DNA from: Beggiatoa sp. | Lineage (GTDB): Bacteria > Pseudomonadota > Gammaproteobacteria > Beggiatoales > Beggiatoaceae | Assembly (NCBI GenBank): GCA_003245895.1 | Contig: QKBZ01000418.1 | Location: forward strand, 1-42,082 | Direction: 5' to 3' | Length of the DNA stretch: 42,082 nt | Shown here: one piece after another, positions 9,301-21,920 of the stretch | Numbering within the stretch: position 1 is the first letter of the stretch | Layout: the number at the start of each line of letters is the position of its first letter | The notes under the pieces: model-generated | Databases searched by the model: none | Told to the model about the DNA's origin: nothing | Seen by the model: only the letters and a program-made list of their open reading frames with translations | Translations under genes and position numbers: made by a program

Positions 9301-11413
9301 TGTTAATCCTGCGTTTGAAAAGAGCAGCGGATATGGGGCAGAGGAAATGATTGGGCAATCATTGGGCTTTCTGAATGCAGATACCCATCCGTCTGACTTT
9401 TTTAGCGAGATGTGGCAACACATTCAAACGACCGGCACTTGGCAAGGTGAAGTGTGTAACCGCCATAAAAATGGGCATCTTTATTGGGATTTTGCCACTG
9501 TTTCCGTGGTACGCGATGATAAAGACGACATCACACACTACATCTCGATTCAAGAAAATATTACCGCCCGCAAACAAGCGCAAGACGAGTTGCGCCAACA
9601 ACGCGACCAACTTCAATTGTATTTTGAACAACCTGTGGTCGGTATGATTACCGCGCATGCCGATAAAGGCATCATGAACGTCAATTCCAGTTTCTGCCAA
9701 TTGATAGGCTATTCTGCTGAGGAATTGCTTGATCCCTATATGGACTGGGATAAGCTCATCCCCCCGAATAATGCACAAGTAGACGCTGAGCAATATGCGC
9801 GTATGCTGTCTGGAAAAATCGATAGTTATCAACTAGAAACAAGTTATTTGCATAAAGACGGTCATAGCATCCCTGTGTATATGAACGTCAGTTGCACCCG
9901 TGATGAGACAGGGCATATCGAGAATGTGGTGAAGATCATCAGTGACTTGACGCACCAACAACAACAAAAACAAGCCTTAATTGAAGCCCGCAAACAAGCA
10001 GAAGCTGCCAATCACGCAAAATCGCTATTTTTAGCCAATATGAGCCATGAGCTGCGCACGCCGCTCAATGCCATACATGGCTTTGCCGAATTGCTGCATC
10101 AGTCTACAGAACTGCCAAGCAGTCTCGCTGCTCATGCTGAAAAAATCATGCGCGGTGGCGACCATTTGCTGACCTTGATTAACGATATTTTAGATTTGGC
10201 AAAAATTGAGGCGGGGCGCATTGAGATACAAACGGAAATCATCGATCTGAAAGAATTTTTAGACGATATAGAAAGCATGGTGAGGATGCGTGCCAACCAA
10301 AAGAGTTTACGCTGTCAATTTGTCTTATCGTCCTTACTACCGCAATACGTGCAAACCGACCCTAAACGCCTGCGACAAGTGTTGCTTAATTTATTAGGCA
10401 ATGCAGTGAAATTTACTGAACAAGGCTCGGTCAGTTTATCGGTTGACTATCAAAACGGTGAATTGATGTTGCAAGTAAAAGACACCGGCACTGGCATCGC
10501 ACCAGAATATCAGCAAGTGATATTCGAGCCATTTATTCAAATTGGTACCGACCGTTATAAGAGTTTAGGCACGGGGCTAGGCTTAGCCATTACACATGAA
10601 ATTGTTTCTTTGATGCAAGGCAAAATTAATGTGCAGAGCAAACCCGATCACGGTGCTTGTTTTAGCGTGAATATTCCTATCGCGGCGATTTCTGAACGGC
10701 AACAACAGCAACAGCAGCAGCGCAAAATAGGCATGTCGCAAAATATCATTGGCTATCGCCGAACTGATACCCGCGCGAATAACAATACACCGTTTCACAT
10801 CTTGGTTGTTGATGATGTAGAGGACAACAGTACGGTGTTGAGTGAGCAATTGCGCTTGTTAAACTTTACCGTCAGCGAAGCTTATAGCGGTGAAATGTGT
10901 TTAAAAGCCATTGCAGATAGTCACTTTGATTTAGTGTTGTTAGATATGCGTATGCCGCACATGGATGGCCTAGAAGTGTTGCGCCGCTTGCAAAAAGTGC
11001 CGGATGCGCCGCCTGTGATCATGGTTTCCGCCAATGTTTACCAACAAGACAAACAAACTGCTATCGAGTTAGGGGCTTTGGGTTATTTATACAAACCCGT
11101 GACCTTGGCTGACTTAGTGTATGTATTGCAAAAATATTTGCCGCTGGATTGGCAATATCCCGCCCCGTCTGCTCAAGAAACCCACAGACAGCAAAAGCGT
11201 GAACACTTTGCTACTGATTGGCTAGAAGAGTTAAAACGTGTTGTGTCTTATGGAGATCGCAACCGTTTGCTGGATATGTTGAATGAATGCCAGTCGCAAG
11301 GCATGTATATTCCCCGCAATTTGCAAGAGTGGGTTGATAATTACGAGTATTTTCAAATTTTACAGTGGATTGAGCAAATTGAAGCGGAACAGTCGCCGAC
11401 TGATGAGGGATAG
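6314..11413 (+). CDS. CheB-CheR-PAS hybrid sensor histidine kinase/response regulator
   Basis: A 1699-residue cytoplasmic fusion. It has a CheB methylesterase-like domain (1-185; Ser in GASAGG, His in VIQHLS, Asp in GTGSDGTRG). A CheR methyltransferase-like domain follows (215-480; SAM motif [12 protein letters not shown] and SCRNLFIYL). A coiled coil of repeated NEEL heptads spans about 643-722. Four PAS domains lie near 729-835, 846-965, 972-1090 and 1099-1215. HisKA (His1245), HATPase_c (about 1345-1455), REC (about 1494-1610, Asp1544) and the shared tail (1630-1690) complete it. The catalytic triad, SAM site, kinase and receiver residues all look intact. The start at 6314 aligns with the N-terminus of the paralogue at 11916; an in-frame ATG at 6296 is possible, with an AAAGGA rather far upstream. 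No methyl-accepting chemoreceptor lies nearby, so the substrate of the CheB/CheR halves is unknown. Confidence 0.9.
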   Translation: MDNNQHFYIVGIGASAGGLEALERFFQALPDEPNMAFVVIQHLSPDYKSMMAEILSKYTAMPVNEAKNNTQVKPNHVYLIPPKKNITIKDKHLFLTEKEIHRGIPLPIDTFLHSLAQDCHEYAIAVILSGTGSDGTRGIRAIKEHDGMVVVQQIKTAKFDGMPASAIDTGLADFVLPPEEMPRALMDFVCHPNLLVDREAEDKKDRALHAGNEIEQILDIVKDHSDVNFHQYKDNTVLRRIERRAGIRQCTSIADYLSLLAASETEQNTLYRELLIGVTKFFRDNDVFFTLAQEIIPQLFAAANDDPIRIWVAGCSTGEEAYSIAILLAEFKAQTGHHNEIKIFATDIDQNAIETAAVGTYSESIAADIEPDLLARYFSCDEHEGRYTVTQTIRSMVVFARHDLTKSPPFNRLNFISCRNLFIYLRPEVQERILHLFHFSLKASGFLLLGESETIGDASKLFTCLESSLKFYQARAGLSPKIPVLHDIAVNLPVASDAIPERLQYTSGRGTSRRTEDYLQRLVVDKLLPACFLITDNLDTLYISRQGTKYLSFSGTPDYNLSRSLDEGIAAFIRSAVTKALKNNRTVVYKTLDNPNDALSALEIKVEPLAKKHSGAQLLLVTFEQSLLPKRDEEKDEVAIEITADTRQHIEDLERELSYTRETLQATIEELETSNEELQSTNEELLASNEELQATNEELQAVNEELITVNSEYQHKIREVTRLNDMHNNLLRSSKVGSVFLDANFQIRSFTPAVRDEILLRDSDIGRPFLEVRHHLQIDDLESKLAQTLQNEEMLDIEVQSNLGNWYILRLAPFLLGNQSIDGVVLTLINISERKQALDALAVSESNLKRAQKLAHLGSWQQALGSRHLVCSEEMCHILGIEAPDARLNYELFLQYVHSDDRKAVDSAYRKALSHNEEGYEIEHRIVRQDDESLRYVLQRCEFQRDESDQVCSLRGMILDITERRLAEEESRKLSRAVAQSVNAVIITNAQGHIEFVNPAFEKSSGYGAEEMIGQSLGFLNADTHPSDFFSEMWQHIQTTGTWQGEVCNRHKNGHLYWDFATVSVVRDDKDDITHYISIQENITARKQAQDELRQQRDQLQLYFEQPVVGMITAHADKGIMNVNSSFCQLIGYSAEELLDPYMDWDKLIPPNNAQVDAEQYARMLSGKIDSYQLETSYLHKDGHSIPVYMNVSCTRDETGHIENVVKIISDLTHQQQQKQALIEARKQAEAANHAKSLFLANMSHELRTPLNAIHGFAELLHQSTELPSSLAAHAEKIMRGGDHLLTLINDILDLAKIEAGRIEIQTEIIDLKEFLDDIESMVRMRANQKSLRCQFVLSSLLPQYVQTDPKRLRQVLLNLLGNAVKFTEQGSVSLSVDYQNGELMLQVKDTGTGIAPEYQQVIFEPFIQIGTDRYKSLGTGLGLAITHEIVSLMQGKINVQSKPDHGACFSVNIPIAAISERQQQQQQQRKIGMSQNIIGYRRTDTRANNNTPFHILVVDDVEDNSTVLSEQLRLLNFTVSEAYSGEMCLKAIADSHFDLVLLDMRMPHMDGLEVLRRLQKVPDAPPVIMVSANVYQQDKQTAIELGALGYLYKPVTLADLVYVLQKYLPLDWQYPAPSAQETHRQQKREHFATDWLEELKRVVSYGDRNRLLDMLNECQSQGMYIPRNLQEWVDNYEYFQILQWIEQIEAEQSPTDEG

Positions 11414-11434
11414 TTTTGTTTGCACAAGTCTCTC

Positions 11435-11467
11435 GTAGGGCGGATAAGGCGTGAGCCGTCATCCGCC
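11435..11467. repeat. Palindromic repeat, CGGATAAGGCG family
   Basis: A GTAGGGCGGATAAGGCG arm is followed by the complementary GCCGTCATCCGCC arm, just after the stop codon of the preceding kinase. It has the same sequence family as 171-204 and 5922-6021. There is no T-run, so a terminator role is unproven, but its position directly after a gene is typical of REP-like units. Confidence 0.65.
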
Positions 11468-11478
11468 GTTGGTGCACA

Positions 11479-11680
11479 GCCATTCAGTTAAGATCGTTGT
11501 AGGGTTTGCGCCGCGTCCTTTTGCGGTGCGAACGCGGAGAAGCATCGTAGGATGGGTAGAGGCGCGCCCGTAATTCTGTTTTAATCACAATATTATCTCG
11601 CGCCGAAACCCATCTTGTAACATGATGGGTTTCGCTTCGCTCTACCCATCCTACACGTTAGCATCGCTTAACTTAATGGC
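11479..11680. repeat. Composite MITE-like element with GCCATTAAGTTAAG-type ends
   Basis: The left end GCCATTCAGTTAAG (11479-11492) pairs with the right end CTTAACTTAATGGC (11667-11680), 13 of 14 positions. Nested inside are a GTAGGGTTTGCGCC half-module (11499-11542) and an inverted repeat whose arms GTAGGATGGGTAGA and TCTACCCATCCTAC bound 11548-11654. Several repeat families appear to have inserted into one another. Immediately after, 11681-11747 is an inverted partial copy of the 137-bp module. The remaining 11748-11915 has no recognisable feature apart from an isolated TTGACA at 11858-11863 without a convincing -10. Confidence 0.6.
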
Positions 11681-11747
11681 AGAAGTTCTAACATCATGCA
11701 GACTTCTCCGCGTTCGCACCGCAAAAAGACGCGGCGCAAACCCTACA
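11681..11747 (-). repeat. Partial copy (67 bp) of the 137-bp GTAGGGTTTGCGCC module
   Basis: This matches, with very few differences, the second half of the module at 25164-25300 in the same orientation, ending in GCGGCGCAAACCCTAC. It faces the half-module at 11499-11542 in inverted orientation, so the two could form a long stem. Confidence 0.65.
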
Positions 11748-11915
11748 ACCCACATCATTTCTACGGCGAAAATTACGCTAAAACGGCGGTTTATGTAGCT
11801 AAATACGCCGCAGAAACGGCATAACATGCAACAGCGGTAGCAAAACTTGATAACGCTTTGACATCAATGCGCAATACAAGTCAGAATCACTCAAATTTTT
11901 TGCCAAGATGATGTT

Positions 11916-14900
11916 ATGGAGCATAACCAGAATTTTTACATCGTTGGAGTGGGGGCTTCGGCGGGTGGTTTGGAAGCGCTAGAACAGTTTTTCCAAGCCA
12001 TGCCGGATGGAAGTGGGATGGCGTTTGTCGTCATTCAACACTTGTCCCCAGATTATAAAAGCATGATGGCAGAAATTCTGTCGAAGTACACCATGATGTC
12101 AGTGCGTGAGGCAATAGAAGGCATGAAGGTGGAACCGAATCATGTTTATCTGATTCCACCCAAGAAAAGCATGACTATCCGCGAGGGCTGTTTGCGTTTA
12201 ACGGAAAAAACGCGCCCGACGGGTTTGGAATTGCCGATTGATATTTTTTTGCGTTCGCTAGCAAACAATAGCAAAGACAAATCGATAGCCATTATTTTGT
12301 CCGGCACAGGCAGCGATGGCACACGCGGTATCCGTAGCATTAAAGAAGCTGATGGGATGGTGATCGTGCAAAGTCCTAACTCTTCTAAATTTGATGGCAT
12401 GCCACAAAGCGCGATTAGTACCGGCTTAGCGGATGTCATCTCGCCACCCTCTGACATGCCAAATGCTTTGCAGCAATTTATCTTACATTCGATGGACAAT
12501 GCAGAGCAGAATGTGTTGGCCGCGCCGGTTAATTTCCAAGACCCCATTGCGCAAATTTTGGAGTTACTCAAAGATTTCTCCAATGTAGATTTTACCCAGT
12601 ACAAACTCAGCACCGTGTTGCGTCGCATTGAACGCCGTAGCAGTATTTGCCAATGCCATAACTTATTTGACTATATCAAGCTGCTGCAAAGTTCTAAGAA
12701 CGAGTTAAAAAACCTGTATAAAGAACTGCTGATTGGCGTGACGAAGTTTTTTCGCAATCCTGAAACCTTCGAGCTTTTGCAAGAGCGTGTATTTCCGCAA
12801 CTGTTTGCCACTAAACAAGTCGATGAGCCGATTCGCGTCTGGGTGGCAGGCTGTTCTACAGGGGAGGAGGCGTATTCACTGGCGATTTTATTAGTTGAGT
12901 ATTGCGAGCAAACGCAACTAAGCCGCGAAATTAAGATTTTTGCTACTGATATTGATAATGATGCCTTGCAAATTGCGACTAATGGTGAATATCCAGAAAG
13001 TACGGTCGCAGATGTGGCCGAAGCACGTTTAGCGCGTTTTTTTGAAAAGCGCGACGATAATCTGTACTGCATCATCCCCAAAATTCGTAAAAAAGTGGTG
13101 TTTGCACAGCATGACTTAACCAATACCCCGCCTTTTAACAAATTAGACCTGATTTCATGCCGTAATTTGTTTATTTATCTGCAATTGGTTGCGCAAGAGC
13201 GCATTTTGCAATTATTCCACTTTGCACTTAATCAAAACGGTTTTTTACTACTGGGTGAAAGTGAATCGATTAATGACAGTGGTAAAACGCTGTTTTCTTG
13301 TGAAGAAAAGCACCACAAAATTTACCGCACCCGCATAGAAATTGCTTCTAGCCGTCCCCGTTGGCGCGATTTAAACGCCGTTACACAAAGGCATTTTTCG
13401 CCACAAGTCTCATCTAAATTCATGCCTATGCAGCTTGGCAAAAGCAGTTCGCGCCAAAGCAACGACAATTTATACAAACTGCTGTTAGATACTTGTTTGC
13501 CGCCTTGTTTACTGATTAATGACAATCTCGACGTGTTATTTATCAGCAAGCGTGCTACGCCTTATTTAGAAAAAATTCATGGCACGCCCGATTACAATTT
13601 GATGCGCATGATACCGGAACAAATCGCGATTTATGTCTGCACCGCGATTTCTAAGGCGTTAAAGCATCAAAAGAAAGTGGTTTATAAAATCAACTTAGGG
13701 GAAGGCGAGGCGGCGCAGTTCATCAATTTGCATGTACAACCTTTGCAGAATAAACATATTTCCGACACTTTATTGTTGCTAGAGTTTGAAGAAACGCCAC
13801 CGCTTCAGCCAGAGGCGTTTGTTTTTGATGTTTCAGCCGATGCGCGTCAGCATTTAGCCGACATTGAAAAAGAATTGTTTTATACCCGTGAAACACTGCA
13901 AGCGACGATAGAGGAATTAGAAAGCTCTAACGAAGAGTTGCAAGCAGCTAATGAGGAATTGCTGGCTGCCAATGAAGAATTGCAATCAACTAATGAAGAG
14001 TTGCAAGCGGTTAACGAAGAATTGATCACGGTGAATACCGAGTATCAGCATAAGATTCAGGAATTAGAAGAGCTTAACGAAACGTTTGATAATTTACTGC
14101 GCTGCTCACGTATTGGCACTGTGTTTTTAGACCTTGAGTTGCACATTCGCCGCTTTACCCCTGCCATTCAAGATGAAATCCATTTGCTACACAGCGACAT
14201 CGGGCGGCCGTTTAAAGACATTCGCCACGACCTCAATTATCCCAATTTATTAGACGACTTACGGCAAGTAATGACACAAAACCGTGCGCGTGACACAGAA
14301 GTCGAGGGAGAAACAGGCAATTGGTATTTGCTGCAAATGTCGCCTTATCTTAGCTTAGATGGTGCAGTAGAAGGCTGTGCGTTTAGCTTGGTTAACATTA
14401 GTGCTCGCAAGCAAGCCGAATTGAAGTTACAAGCGTTAAATCAAGATTTTTCCACCTTGTTGGAAAATACCTCTGATTTCATTTATTTCATCGATAAAAG
14501 CCAACACTTGCGTTTTTGCAGTCAGCCACTGGCGCGCATGGCAGGTCACGCAGACTGGCATGAGTTAATCGGCAAAAATGTGATGGAGGTGCAAGCCAAA
14601 GTGCCTATCGTCATGTTTGAGCAAAATGAAGACCCGTTTATTTTTGAGCAAGGTCAAGCCCGACTGAATCAAGTAAAGCCATATCAAGATGGAACCCAGC
14701 ATTGGCTGAATACCAGCAAATGGCCTGTATTTAATCATCATCATAAACTCATTGGCATGTTTGGCATCAGCCGTGATGTGACCGACATCAAGCGTATTCA
14801 ATTGGAATTAGAACGCGCCAAAGAGGCCGCAGAAAATGCTAATCGGGCTAAAAGCGCATTTTTAGCCAATATGAGTCATGAATTGCGCACGCCGCTAAAT

Positions 14901-16220
14901 GCCATTTATGGCTTTAGCGAGTTGCTGGCACAATCGGCTGAATTGCCCGCCAATTTATTACCACATACACAAAAAATCTTGCGCGGCGGCGAGCATTTAC
15001 TGACTTTAATTAATGATATTTTGGACTTAGCTAAAATAGAGGCAGGGCGCATCGAGTTATATCCAGAAATCATTGATTTGCGGGCGTTTCTGGAAGATAT
15101 TGAAAGTATGATTTGTATGCGGGCGCAGCAAAAAAGCTTAGCTTGTACCTTTACCGTAACTCAAGCCTTACCGAGTTATATTAATGTAGATGCTAAGCGT
15201 TTGCGGCAAGTGTTACTTAATTTGCTGAGTAATGCGGTGAAGTTTACCGAGCAAGGCAAAATCAGTTTATTCACCGATTATCAAGATGGTGTGTTGTGTT
15301 TTCAGGTGCGGGATACTGGCTCAGGCATTGCGCCCAAGTATTTGGATATGATTTTCAAGCCCTTTGTGCAAGCAGGGGCAGATCGCTATAAAAGCCTTGG
15401 CACGGGTTTGGGGCTGTCAATTACGCAAGAAATTATTGCCTTGATGCAAGGTCAAATCCATGTGGAAAGCCAACAAGGTCAAGGTACTTGTTTTACCGTC
15501 ACTATTCCATTGCCCAGCTATTCCGCACCACAACAGCCCAAGCCTCTGGCACAGCAAGGCAAGATAGTGGGTTATCAACGCACCGATGCCAGCAATACCG
15601 CTTTTCAGCTTTTAGTGGTGGATGATATGCCAGAGAGTCGTAAGGTGATTAGCGCCCGTTTACGACCTTTAGGCTTTAATGTCAGTGAAGCCGAGAGCGG
15701 CCAAACCTGTTTGGCGATGATTGAGCAACTTAAGCCTGATTTAGTGTTGCTCGATATGCGTATGCCAGACATGAGCGGCTTAGAGGTGTTACAACAATTG
15801 CAAACAAGGCCAGCACCGCCGTCAGTTATCATCATTTCTGCCAATGTTTATCAAGAGGATAGGTGTACGGCATTAGCGTTAGGTGTCTTAGATTATTTAT
15901 ACAAACCAGTCACCTTGAATGACTTAGCGCAAAGCTTACAACAGCATTTACCGCTGACATGGCAGTATGAAGCCTCAACATCAACAGAAGTTGTCACCCA
16001 AACAGCAGAGCAGCACTTTTCAAGCGAGTGGTTAGCAGAGCTTAAACACGTAGTGTCTTGCGGTGATCGCAATCGCTTATTAAGCATCTTAGAAGAATGC
16101 CAAGTACAAGGGGTTAACCTGCCCAAGCATTTGCAAGACTGGGTTTATAATTATGAGTATTTCCAAATTCTGCAATGGGTTGAGCAAATGATGTCGGTGT
16201 CGTCGTCGGAGAATAAGTGA
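11916..16220 (+). CDS. CheB-CheR-PAS hybrid sensor histidine kinase/response regulator (paralogue of the preceding gene)
   Basis: A 1434-residue protein with the same plan as its upstream neighbour but two fewer PAS domains. CheB-like methylesterase is at 1-185 (GASAGG, VIQHLS and GTGSDGTRG present). CheR-like methyltransferase is at about 210-480 ([12 protein letters not shown]). A NEEL-heptad coiled coil spans about 641-718, and PAS domains lie at about 725-835 and 844-960. HisKA (His988), HATPase_c (about 1090-1200), REC (about 1230-1345, Asp1280) and the shared tail (1367-1430) follow. The linker between HATPase and REC carries IVGYQRTD, similar to the other hybrids in the array. The ATG at 11916 gives the same N-terminus as the paralogue, but its Shine-Dalgarno is weak. 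Likely origin is tandem duplication of a CheB-CheR kinase followed by loss or gain of PAS domains. Confidence 0.9.
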   Translation: MEHNQNFYIVGVGASAGGLEALEQFFQAMPDGSGMAFVVIQHLSPDYKSMMAEILSKYTMMSVREAIEGMKVEPNHVYLIPPKKSMTIREGCLRLTEKTRPTGLELPIDIFLRSLANNSKDKSIAIILSGTGSDGTRGIRSIKEADGMVIVQSPNSSKFDGMPQSAISTGLADVISPPSDMPNALQQFILHSMDNAEQNVLAAPVNFQDPIAQILELLKDFSNVDFTQYKLSTVLRRIERRSSICQCHNLFDYIKLLQSSKNELKNLYKELLIGVTKFFRNPETFELLQERVFPQLFATKQVDEPIRVWVAGCSTGEEAYSLAILLVEYCEQTQLSREIKIFATDIDNDALQIATNGEYPESTVADVAEARLARFFEKRDDNLYCIIPKIRKKVVFAQHDLTNTPPFNKLDLISCRNLFIYLQLVAQERILQLFHFALNQNGFLLLGESESINDSGKTLFSCEEKHHKIYRTRIEIASSRPRWRDLNAVTQRHFSPQVSSKFMPMQLGKSSSRQSNDNLYKLLLDTCLPPCLLINDNLDVLFISKRATPYLEKIHGTPDYNLMRMIPEQIAIYVCTAISKALKHQKKVVYKINLGEGEAAQFINLHVQPLQNKHISDTLLLLEFEETPPLQPEAFVFDVSADARQHLADIEKELFYTRETLQATIEELESSNEELQAANEELLAANEELQSTNEELQAVNEELITVNTEYQHKIQELEELNETFDNLLRCSRIGTVFLDLELHIRRFTPAIQDEIHLLHSDIGRPFKDIRHDLNYPNLLDDLRQVMTQNRARDTEVEGETGNWYLLQMSPYLSLDGAVEGCAFSLVNISARKQAELKLQALNQDFSTLLENTSDFIYFIDKSQHLRFCSQPLARMAGHADWHELIGKNVMEVQAKVPIVMFEQNEDPFIFEQGQARLNQVKPYQDGTQHWLNTSKWPVFNHHHKLIGMFGISRDVTDIKRIQLELERAKEAAENANRAKSAFLANMSHELRTPLNAIYGFSELLAQSAELPANLLPHTQKILRGGEHLLTLINDILDLAKIEAGRIELYPEIIDLRAFLEDIESMICMRAQQKSLACTFTVTQALPSYINVDAKRLRQVLLNLLSNAVKFTEQGKISLFTDYQDGVLCFQVRDTGSGIAPKYLDMIFKPFVQAGADRYKSLGTGLGLSITQEIIALMQGQIHVESQQGQGTCFTVTIPLPSYSAPQQPKPLAQQGKIVGYQRTDASNTAFQLLVVDDMPESRKVISARLRPLGFNVSEAESGQTCLAMIEQLKPDLVLLDMRMPDMSGLEVLQQLQTRPAPPSVIIISANVYQEDRCTALALGVLDYLYKPVTLNDLAQSLQQHLPLTWQYEASTSTEVVTQTAEQHFSSEWLAELKHVVSCGDRNRLLSILEECQVQGVNLPKHLQDWVYNYEYFQILQWVEQMMSVSSSENK

Positions 16221-16244
16221 TTGGGCAAGTAAGTTGAGGCTGTT

Positions 16245-16381
16245 GTAGGGTTTGCGCCGCGTCTGTTTGCGGTGCGAACGCGGAGAAGTCTGCATGATGT
16301 TAGAGCTTCTCCGCGTGCGCAAAATGCCGAGCAAGTGCATTGCGACACGCAAACTCAGTGGCGGCATTTCGCACACCCTAC
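16245..16381 (+). repeat. 137-bp GTAGGGTTTGCGCC...GCACACCCTAC module
   Basis: Bounded by inverted ends GTAGGGT and ACCCTAC, with internal palindromes. By manual alignment it differs from the reverse complement of 25164-25300 at about five of 137 positions. It has no coding capacity of its own. The two copies flank kinase genes D to G in opposite orientation. Confidence 0.8.
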
Positions 16382-16423
16382 AATCCTGCAAAAAGCTTAG
16401 CAAAAACAGATGATAAACCGCAT

Positions 16424-16456
16424 GGTGGAATACGGCTTGCGCCTATTCCACCCTAC
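16424..16456. repeat. Palindromic repeat, GGTGGAATACG family
   Basis: GGTGGAATACGGC pairs imperfectly with GCCTATTCCACC, followed by CTAC. Other copies are at 33670-33699, 33807-33836, 37474-37503 and 37551-37580. Confidence 0.7.
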
Positions 16457-16506
16457 AAAATAACCGCTTGCACCTTATCCAGCCTTCACAATAAATACTT
16501 CATCAA

Positions 16507-19398
16507 ATGAAAATAGCAACTTATTCTAAACCCCATATGCAGCAATTTCTGCTTGTTTATGGGATAACACTGGGTATCTTGTTCGGCATTGTCTGGTTTA
16601 TTTATCAAGAACAAATTGATGGTATTAAAGCAAATTTAGTGGTGGAAGAAGCGGCAAAAATTAGAATTGCCACCCATGCACTGGAATTAGGTATTCAATC
16701 GACGATCAGTGACTTAAAAGCATTAGGTGGTTCACCAGCATTGCTTACGTTTCTTGAGCAAGATACCCCTGCCACCCGTCAACACGTTGAGGAAATGTTC
16801 CGAAACTTTGCCAATAGTAAAAAAACCTATGATCAAATCCGTTATTTAGATGCGGATGGTTTAGAAGTTATCCGCATTAACTACGACGCGCAACAAGACC
16901 AGTCCGTCATCATTCCCAAACAAGATTTACAAGACAAACAACACCGTTATTACTTTCAAGATGCGTGGAAACTCGCCCCCGAAGAAGTCTATATCTCCCC
17001 TTTAGACCTGAACATCGAGCAAGAGCAGATTGAACGCCCGTTTAAGCCCATGTTACGCCTTGCCATGCCTATCGCCGATGACAATGGTGAAAAACGGGGT
17101 GTTATCGTGCTGAATTATCGGGCGGCGAAGGTGTTGCAACAGTTTCGTGAGCAGCTTGAAAATAACCATGCTATGTTGTTGAATCAAGACGGTTTTTGGT
17201 TGTCATCGCCTACACCCAAAGATGAATGGGGCTTTATGTTTGAACAAAAGCCACGTTTTGACACCCGCTACCCTAAGGCGTGGACGTTTATTCAACAACA
17301 CAATGCAGGCGACATCCGTGTGCCTGAAGGTATTTTTGTCTTTACCACCGTGTATCCGCTGCGCTCAGGGCAACACACCTCTTTAGATCATGTTTACACC
17401 ACAATAGCCGAGACGGCGCAACAAGAATGGCAAGCCTATTATTGGAAAACGGTGTCATTAATCCCTAATCTCGCATTACCGACCTTTTTTAACCGTTATT
17501 CCAAACTAGAATGGACGCTGACCACGCTCGTTTTAATCTGTATTGCTTATTTAGAATGGATGTTATTGGCTTCACTCCACGCCTACCAGCGATCACTGGA
17601 AAACTTAAAAGAAAATGAGCAACAGTTGCGAGAAATAACCGATACCTTAGCCGAAGGTTTATATGTCTTAAACGATAAAGGGATTATCGAGTTTGTTAAT
17701 AAAGAAGCTTGTCAATTGCTGGGGCTGCCAAGAGAAAATTTGCTGGGGCATGATGTTTGTGAAGTGTTGCATGCACGCAGCGTAGCAGCAGAGGAAAAGC
17801 AGGGGTGTCAAGAGCATTGCACCATGTTTAAAGCCTTACTGAACAAACAACATTATCGCGATGACAGTGCTTATTTTCCGCGTGCCAATGGCAATCCGTT
17901 TCCGGTATTAGTCAGTGCTTCCCCTATTATTAGAAATGGCGTTGCCATCAAGTCTGTAGTGGCCTTTCATGACATTACCGACATGAAGCAATCTGAAGAA
18001 GCGTTACAGAATGCGCGCCAAGTCGCAGAAAACGCTAATCGGGCTAAATCGCTATTCCTGACCAATATGAGCCATGAACTGCGTACCCCATTGAACGCCA
18101 TTTTAGGCTTTGCCCGCATTCTATTTAAAGCACCGGAAGTGCCTAAATCAGTTAAACCCAAACTAAAAAGTATTCAACATGCCAGCGAGCATTTGCTATC
18201 GTTGATTAATGACATTCTCGACTTGTCTAAAATTGAAGCTGGAAAAGTTGAGTTGTCACCAAAGCCTATGAGTCCAAACAGGTTTTTTGATGAAATTGTA
18301 GACATTATTCGCTTTCGCGTTGAACAAAAAGCGTTGTGCTTTGAGTACACTAAAACCGATACCTTGCCCGAGGCGATTTATTGTGACCCTAAACGTCTGC
18401 GTCAAGTGTTGCTGAACTTACTGGGCAATGCCACGAAGTTTACCGAAAGCGGCACGGTGACACTCGATGTGGCTTATGACAATAAATGCTTACTGTTAAC
18501 CGTCAGCGATACCGGCATTGGCATTCCACATGAGCAATTAGGCACTATTTTCCAGCCCTTTGTGCAAACCGGTGATGCCCGCTATAAGTCGCAAGGCACT
18601 GGCTTAGGTTTAACTATTACCCATAAAATCATCACTTTAATGCATGGTGAATTGACCGTCACCAGCAGTATCGGCAGTGGTACGCAAGTGAATGTTAAAA
18701 TTCCCATCACCAGCATTGATGCCAGTCAACTTGAAGCTGAAATCCCTTTAAATGCTGAAGCCGTTATTGCTTATCAGCGTACAGATGGCCATCGCGACCC
18801 CTTGCGCGTGCTGGTGGTGGACGACATTGCCACCAATCGCCAATTGTTGTGCGAGATGTTGGGTGGTCTCGGTTTTGAATTGATGGAGGCTGACAGTGGT
18901 CAAGCCTGCTTACAATACGCGCCACGCTTTGCGCCAGATATAGTCTTACTCGACATGCGGATGCAAGATTTTAACGGGTTAGAAACCATGCGTCGCTTGC
19001 ATGCCCTGCCAACACTACAGGAATTGCCAGTCATTATGGTGTCTGCCAGTGTGTATGAGGAAGACTTGCAAGCCGCTTTAAACAAGGGGGCCGTTGCCTA
19101 TATCAGCAAACCCATCACGCCAGAGGAATTATTGAAAAAACTGGCGCGGCATCTGCCGCTAACATGGCAATATCAAGATAGCCTCACCGAATTGGAGCCA
19201 CAAAATGTTGCAAGCCATTACCCGCCCACATGGTTAATGGATTTGCAGCAAGCGGTAATTGAAGGTGATACGCAAGCCATTCGGCACTTGTTGTCACAGC
19301 GCGAACAACAAGATGGCACCTTAGACGCAAGCTTAGCAGCTTGGGCTGAAGCGTATGATTATGAAAAAATCTTGGATTGGATAGAACTCAAACAATGA
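16507..19398 (+). CDS. Membrane hybrid sensor histidine kinase with periplasmic Cache-type domain
   Basis: A 963-residue protein. Transmembrane helix 1 (about 16-34) and helix 2 (about 336-358) flank a periplasmic region of about 300 residues that reads like a double-Cache ligand domain (DLKALGG near its start; [14 protein letters not shown] and [18 protein letters not shown] inside). A PAS domain (about 373-490), HisKA (His523), HATPase_c (about 628-740), REC (about 766-880, Asp816) and the shared tail (904-963) follow. The receiver has LLDMRMQ, where Gln replaces the usual Pro after the phosphorylation site. It overlaps the next gene by an ATGA junction and appears to start a four-gene operon with E, F and G. 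The ATG at 16507 is the first in frame after the palindromes, with no strong Shine-Dalgarno. The ligand cannot be deduced. Confidence 0.9.
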   Translation: MKIATYSKPHMQQFLLVYGITLGILFGIVWFIYQEQIDGIKANLVVEEAAKIRIATHALELGIQSTISDLKALGGSPALLTFLEQDTPATRQHVEEMFRNFANSKKTYDQIRYLDADGLEVIRINYDAQQDQSVIIPKQDLQDKQHRYYFQDAWKLAPEEVYISPLDLNIEQEQIERPFKPMLRLAMPIADDNGEKRGVIVLNYRAAKVLQQFREQLENNHAMLLNQDGFWLSSPTPKDEWGFMFEQKPRFDTRYPKAWTFIQQHNAGDIRVPEGIFVFTTVYPLRSGQHTSLDHVYTTIAETAQQEWQAYYWKTVSLIPNLALPTFFNRYSKLEWTLTTLVLICIAYLEWMLLASLHAYQRSLENLKENEQQLREITDTLAEGLYVLNDKGIIEFVNKEACQLLGLPRENLLGHDVCEVLHARSVAAEEKQGCQEHCTMFKALLNKQHYRDDSAYFPRANGNPFPVLVSASPIIRNGVAIKSVVAFHDITDMKQSEEALQNARQVAENANRAKSLFLTNMSHELRTPLNAILGFARILFKAPEVPKSVKPKLKSIQHASEHLLSLINDILDLSKIEAGKVELSPKPMSPNRFFDEIVDIIRFRVEQKALCFEYTKTDTLPEAIYCDPKRLRQVLLNLLGNATKFTESGTVTLDVAYDNKCLLLTVSDTGIGIPHEQLGTIFQPFVQTGDARYKSQGTGLGLTITHKIITLMHGELTVTSSIGSGTQVNVKIPITSIDASQLEAEIPLNAEAVIAYQRTDGHRDPLRVLVVDDIATNRQLLCEMLGGLGFELMEADSGQACLQYAPRFAPDIVLLDMRMQDFNGLETMRRLHALPTLQELPVIMVSASVYEEDLQAALNKGAVAYISKPITPEELLKKLARHLPLTWQYQDSLTELEPQNVASHYPPTWLMDLQQAVIEGDTQAIRHLLSQREQQDGTLDASLAAWAEAYDYEKILDWIELKQ

Positions 19399-21878
19399 AA
19401 CAGACAATCGACACCACCTTGATCCGCTATAACTATTCTGCTTGGGCAGTTTTGCTTATAGGATGCGTGATTACCTTAAGCAGTTGGTTTTTTTTACAAA
19501 ATAATAATCGCCAGCAAGCTGACACTCAATTTCAATACCGCGTCAGTAAAATCAAAAATGCCATCAATAACCACATGCAGGCATATCAGCAAGTATTGGC
19601 GGGCGGTGTGGGTTTATTTGCTGCCTCGCAAGAAGTCACGCGGGCGGAGTGGAAAACCTATGTTGAAAAACTCGAACTACAGACTTTTTATCCGGGTATT
19701 CAAGGCATTGGCTTTAGTGTGCAACTCAAACCAGAACAACTCGCGGCGCATATTGCCAATATTCGCGCTGAAGGCGGTTTCTTTAGTGACTATGCGATAC
19801 GACCGCCAGATGAACGCCTTATTTACACCTCAATTGTTTATTTAGAACCCTTAGACGAACGTAATAAACAAGCCATTGGCTACGATATGTTTGCTGAAGA
19901 CACGCGCAAAATTGCCATGACACGGGCGCGTGATACAGACAATGTTGCCTTATCCGGCAAAGTCAAATTAGTACAAGAAATTGACAGCGATATTCAAGCG
20001 GGTTTTCTCGCTTACGCACCTTATTACCGTGGTGATATGCCACATGAAACCGTTGAACAACGTCGTCAAGCTTTGGTGGGGTATGTGTATGCGGTGTTTC
20101 GCAGTCGGGACTTAATGCAAGCCATTGAAGGGGTTTACCAAGGTTATATCGATGTGCAAATTTATGATGGCGGTGATCGGGAGCATTTGAATGATGAGCG
20201 CTTAATGTACGCGGTTAAAGCCAATGATAATGCGCCGTCTAATCACCTTGTCACGGATACGATTGGCGTTGCCGGTCATACGTGGACACTTCAGTTTCGC
20301 AGCTTGCCTGCCTTTGAAGATGAGGTAAACAGCCACACGCCCAGCATTGTGTTAACCAGTGGCCTTATTTTCAGCATTTTGCTGTTCTTTATGATTCGCT
20401 CTTTTGAAACGCAGCGTTTATTGGCGATAGAACAGCGTACCAATGCCTTATTGCACGAAAATCAACAGCAACTGCAAATTGCTAAAGAAGCGGCAGAAAC
20501 AGCGAACCATGCTAAATCCGCGTTTTTGACCAATATGAGTCATGAATTGCGCACGCCGCTCAATGCCATTCTCGGTTTTACCCAAATTCTGCTGTGTAGC
20601 AAACACATCCCTTTTAAGCTGAAAGGTAAAGCCCGTGGCATTCTGCATGCGGGAGAACACTTACTGTCGCTGATTAACGATATTCTCGATTTATCCAAAA
20701 TTGAAGCAGGCAAAATTGAGTTATATCCAGAGCCAGTTAATACAGGCAGCTTTTTTAATGAAGTTGTGGAAATGATGCGTTTCCGTAGCGAGCAAAAACT
20801 TCTAAACTTTGAATATGTTAAAGCGGATGACTTACCCGAAGGTATCTTGGTCGATCCTAAGCGTCTGCGCCAAATTGTTATTAATTTGCTGGGCAATGCG
20901 ATTAAATTTACCGATCAAGGCTCAGTGACGTTAACGGTTGCTTATGATAACGGCAGTCTATTAATCACAGTAGAAGACAGCGGCATAGGCATGCATGAAG
21001 ATGAATTAGAGCGTATTTTTCAGGCATTTGTTCAAGTCGGCGAAGAGCGTTATAAATCACAAGGCACGGGTTTGGGCTTATCCATCACCCATAAAATCGT
21101 CAAGCTCATGCAGGGGGAGATCACCGTCAGTAGCCAATTTGGGCAAGGATCACAGTTTCAACTCATGATTCCAGTACCAGAAGCGCAGGCGGAACATCCC
21201 GAACCAGAGACGATGCTGCCAATCGATGTTGAACAAATCACGTCTTATCAACGTACCGATGGCGAAAAAGCCGCCTTGCGTTTATTGGTGGTGGATGATG
21301 TCAGCAATAACCGTGAAGTGTTGCACGATATGCTGGAGTCTGTGGGCTTTGACATCATGGATGCTGACAGTGGTGAAGCCTGTTTGCAGGTTGTGAACAC
21401 CTTTCAACCCGATCTAGTGTTATTAGATATGTTGATGCACGGCTTAGACGGCTTAGAAACCATGCAGCAATTACATGCGCTGCCCAATTGCAGCGAGTTA
21501 CCAGTGATGATCGTCTCGGCAAATGTCGAGCAGCGCATGCAACAAAGCGCGATCCATGCTGGCGTTGCGGCTTACTTAGCTAAACCGGTCTCGCTGCCAA
21601 TTTTATTCCATGAACTGAGTAAACACTTGCCTTTGACATGGTTATATGAAACAGAACAGCCCTTAGCATCAGAGGATTATGCGCACTATTCGCTAGAATG
21701 GTTAAACAGTTTGGCGCAAATGGTTACGGAAGGTGACAGTCAAGCCTTGAGAGTTTTGGTAGAAGAGTTTAAGCATCAATACGGGAGACTTGATCCAAGA
21801 TTGGATGTTTGGATAAAAGAGTACCAGTATGAGAAAATATTGGAATGGATAGAAGAAGCCAAAACGACTGTAGCATAA
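19395..21878 (+). CDS. CHASE-domain hybrid sensor histidine kinase
   Basis: An 827-residue kinase. Transmembrane helices at about 14-35 and 317-337 enclose a CHASE-type extracytoplasmic domain (motifs [21 protein letters not shown] and [20 protein letters not shown]). HisKA (His383), HATPase_c (about 485-600), REC (about 629-745, Asp678) and the shared tail (765-827) follow. There is no PAS domain. The start is set at the ATG of the ATGA overlap with the upstream stop; an in-frame TTG at 19377 would add six residues and is less likely. The receiver has LLDMLMH, with His where Pro is usual, but keeps the conserved Lys in YLAKPV. From HisKA onward it is close to gene D, so the two are probably duplicates with exchanged sensor domains. 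CHASE domains bind small ligands in other systems, but the ligand here is unknown. Confidence 0.9.
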   Translation: MKQTIDTTLIRYNYSAWAVLLIGCVITLSSWFFLQNNNRQQADTQFQYRVSKIKNAINNHMQAYQQVLAGGVGLFAASQEVTRAEWKTYVEKLELQTFYPGIQGIGFSVQLKPEQLAAHIANIRAEGGFFSDYAIRPPDERLIYTSIVYLEPLDERNKQAIGYDMFAEDTRKIAMTRARDTDNVALSGKVKLVQEIDSDIQAGFLAYAPYYRGDMPHETVEQRRQALVGYVYAVFRSRDLMQAIEGVYQGYIDVQIYDGGDREHLNDERLMYAVKANDNAPSNHLVTDTIGVAGHTWTLQFRSLPAFEDEVNSHTPSIVLTSGLIFSILLFFMIRSFETQRLLAIEQRTNALLHENQQQLQIAKEAAETANHAKSAFLTNMSHELRTPLNAILGFTQILLCSKHIPFKLKGKARGILHAGEHLLSLINDILDLSKIEAGKIELYPEPVNTGSFFNEVVEMMRFRSEQKLLNFEYVKADDLPEGILVDPKRLRQIVINLLGNAIKFTDQGSVTLTVAYDNGSLLITVEDSGIGMHEDELERIFQAFVQVGEERYKSQGTGLGLSITHKIVKLMQGEITVSSQFGQGSQFQLMIPVPEAQAEHPEPETMLPIDVEQITSYQRTDGEKAALRLLVVDDVSNNREVLHDMLESVGFDIMDADSGEACLQVVNTFQPDLVLLDMLMHGLDGLETMQQLHALPNCSELPVMIVSANVEQRMQQSAIHAGVAAYLAKPVSLPILFHELSKHLPLTWLYETEQPLASEDYAHYSLEWLNSLAQMVTEGDSQALRVLVEEFKHQYGRLDPRLDVWIKEYQYEKILEWIEEAKTTVA

Positions 21879-21920
21879 CATAATGTTTTTGAGCGTTATT
21901 TGTCGTTCAGGAAGCTGATA

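Noticed and set aside
16089-16403. Minus-strand open frames across the repeat downstream of kinase C
   Set aside because: They consist of repeat sequence and antisense of the kinase C-terminus. The counterpart at 25169-25351 is likewise an accident of the GC-rich repeat.
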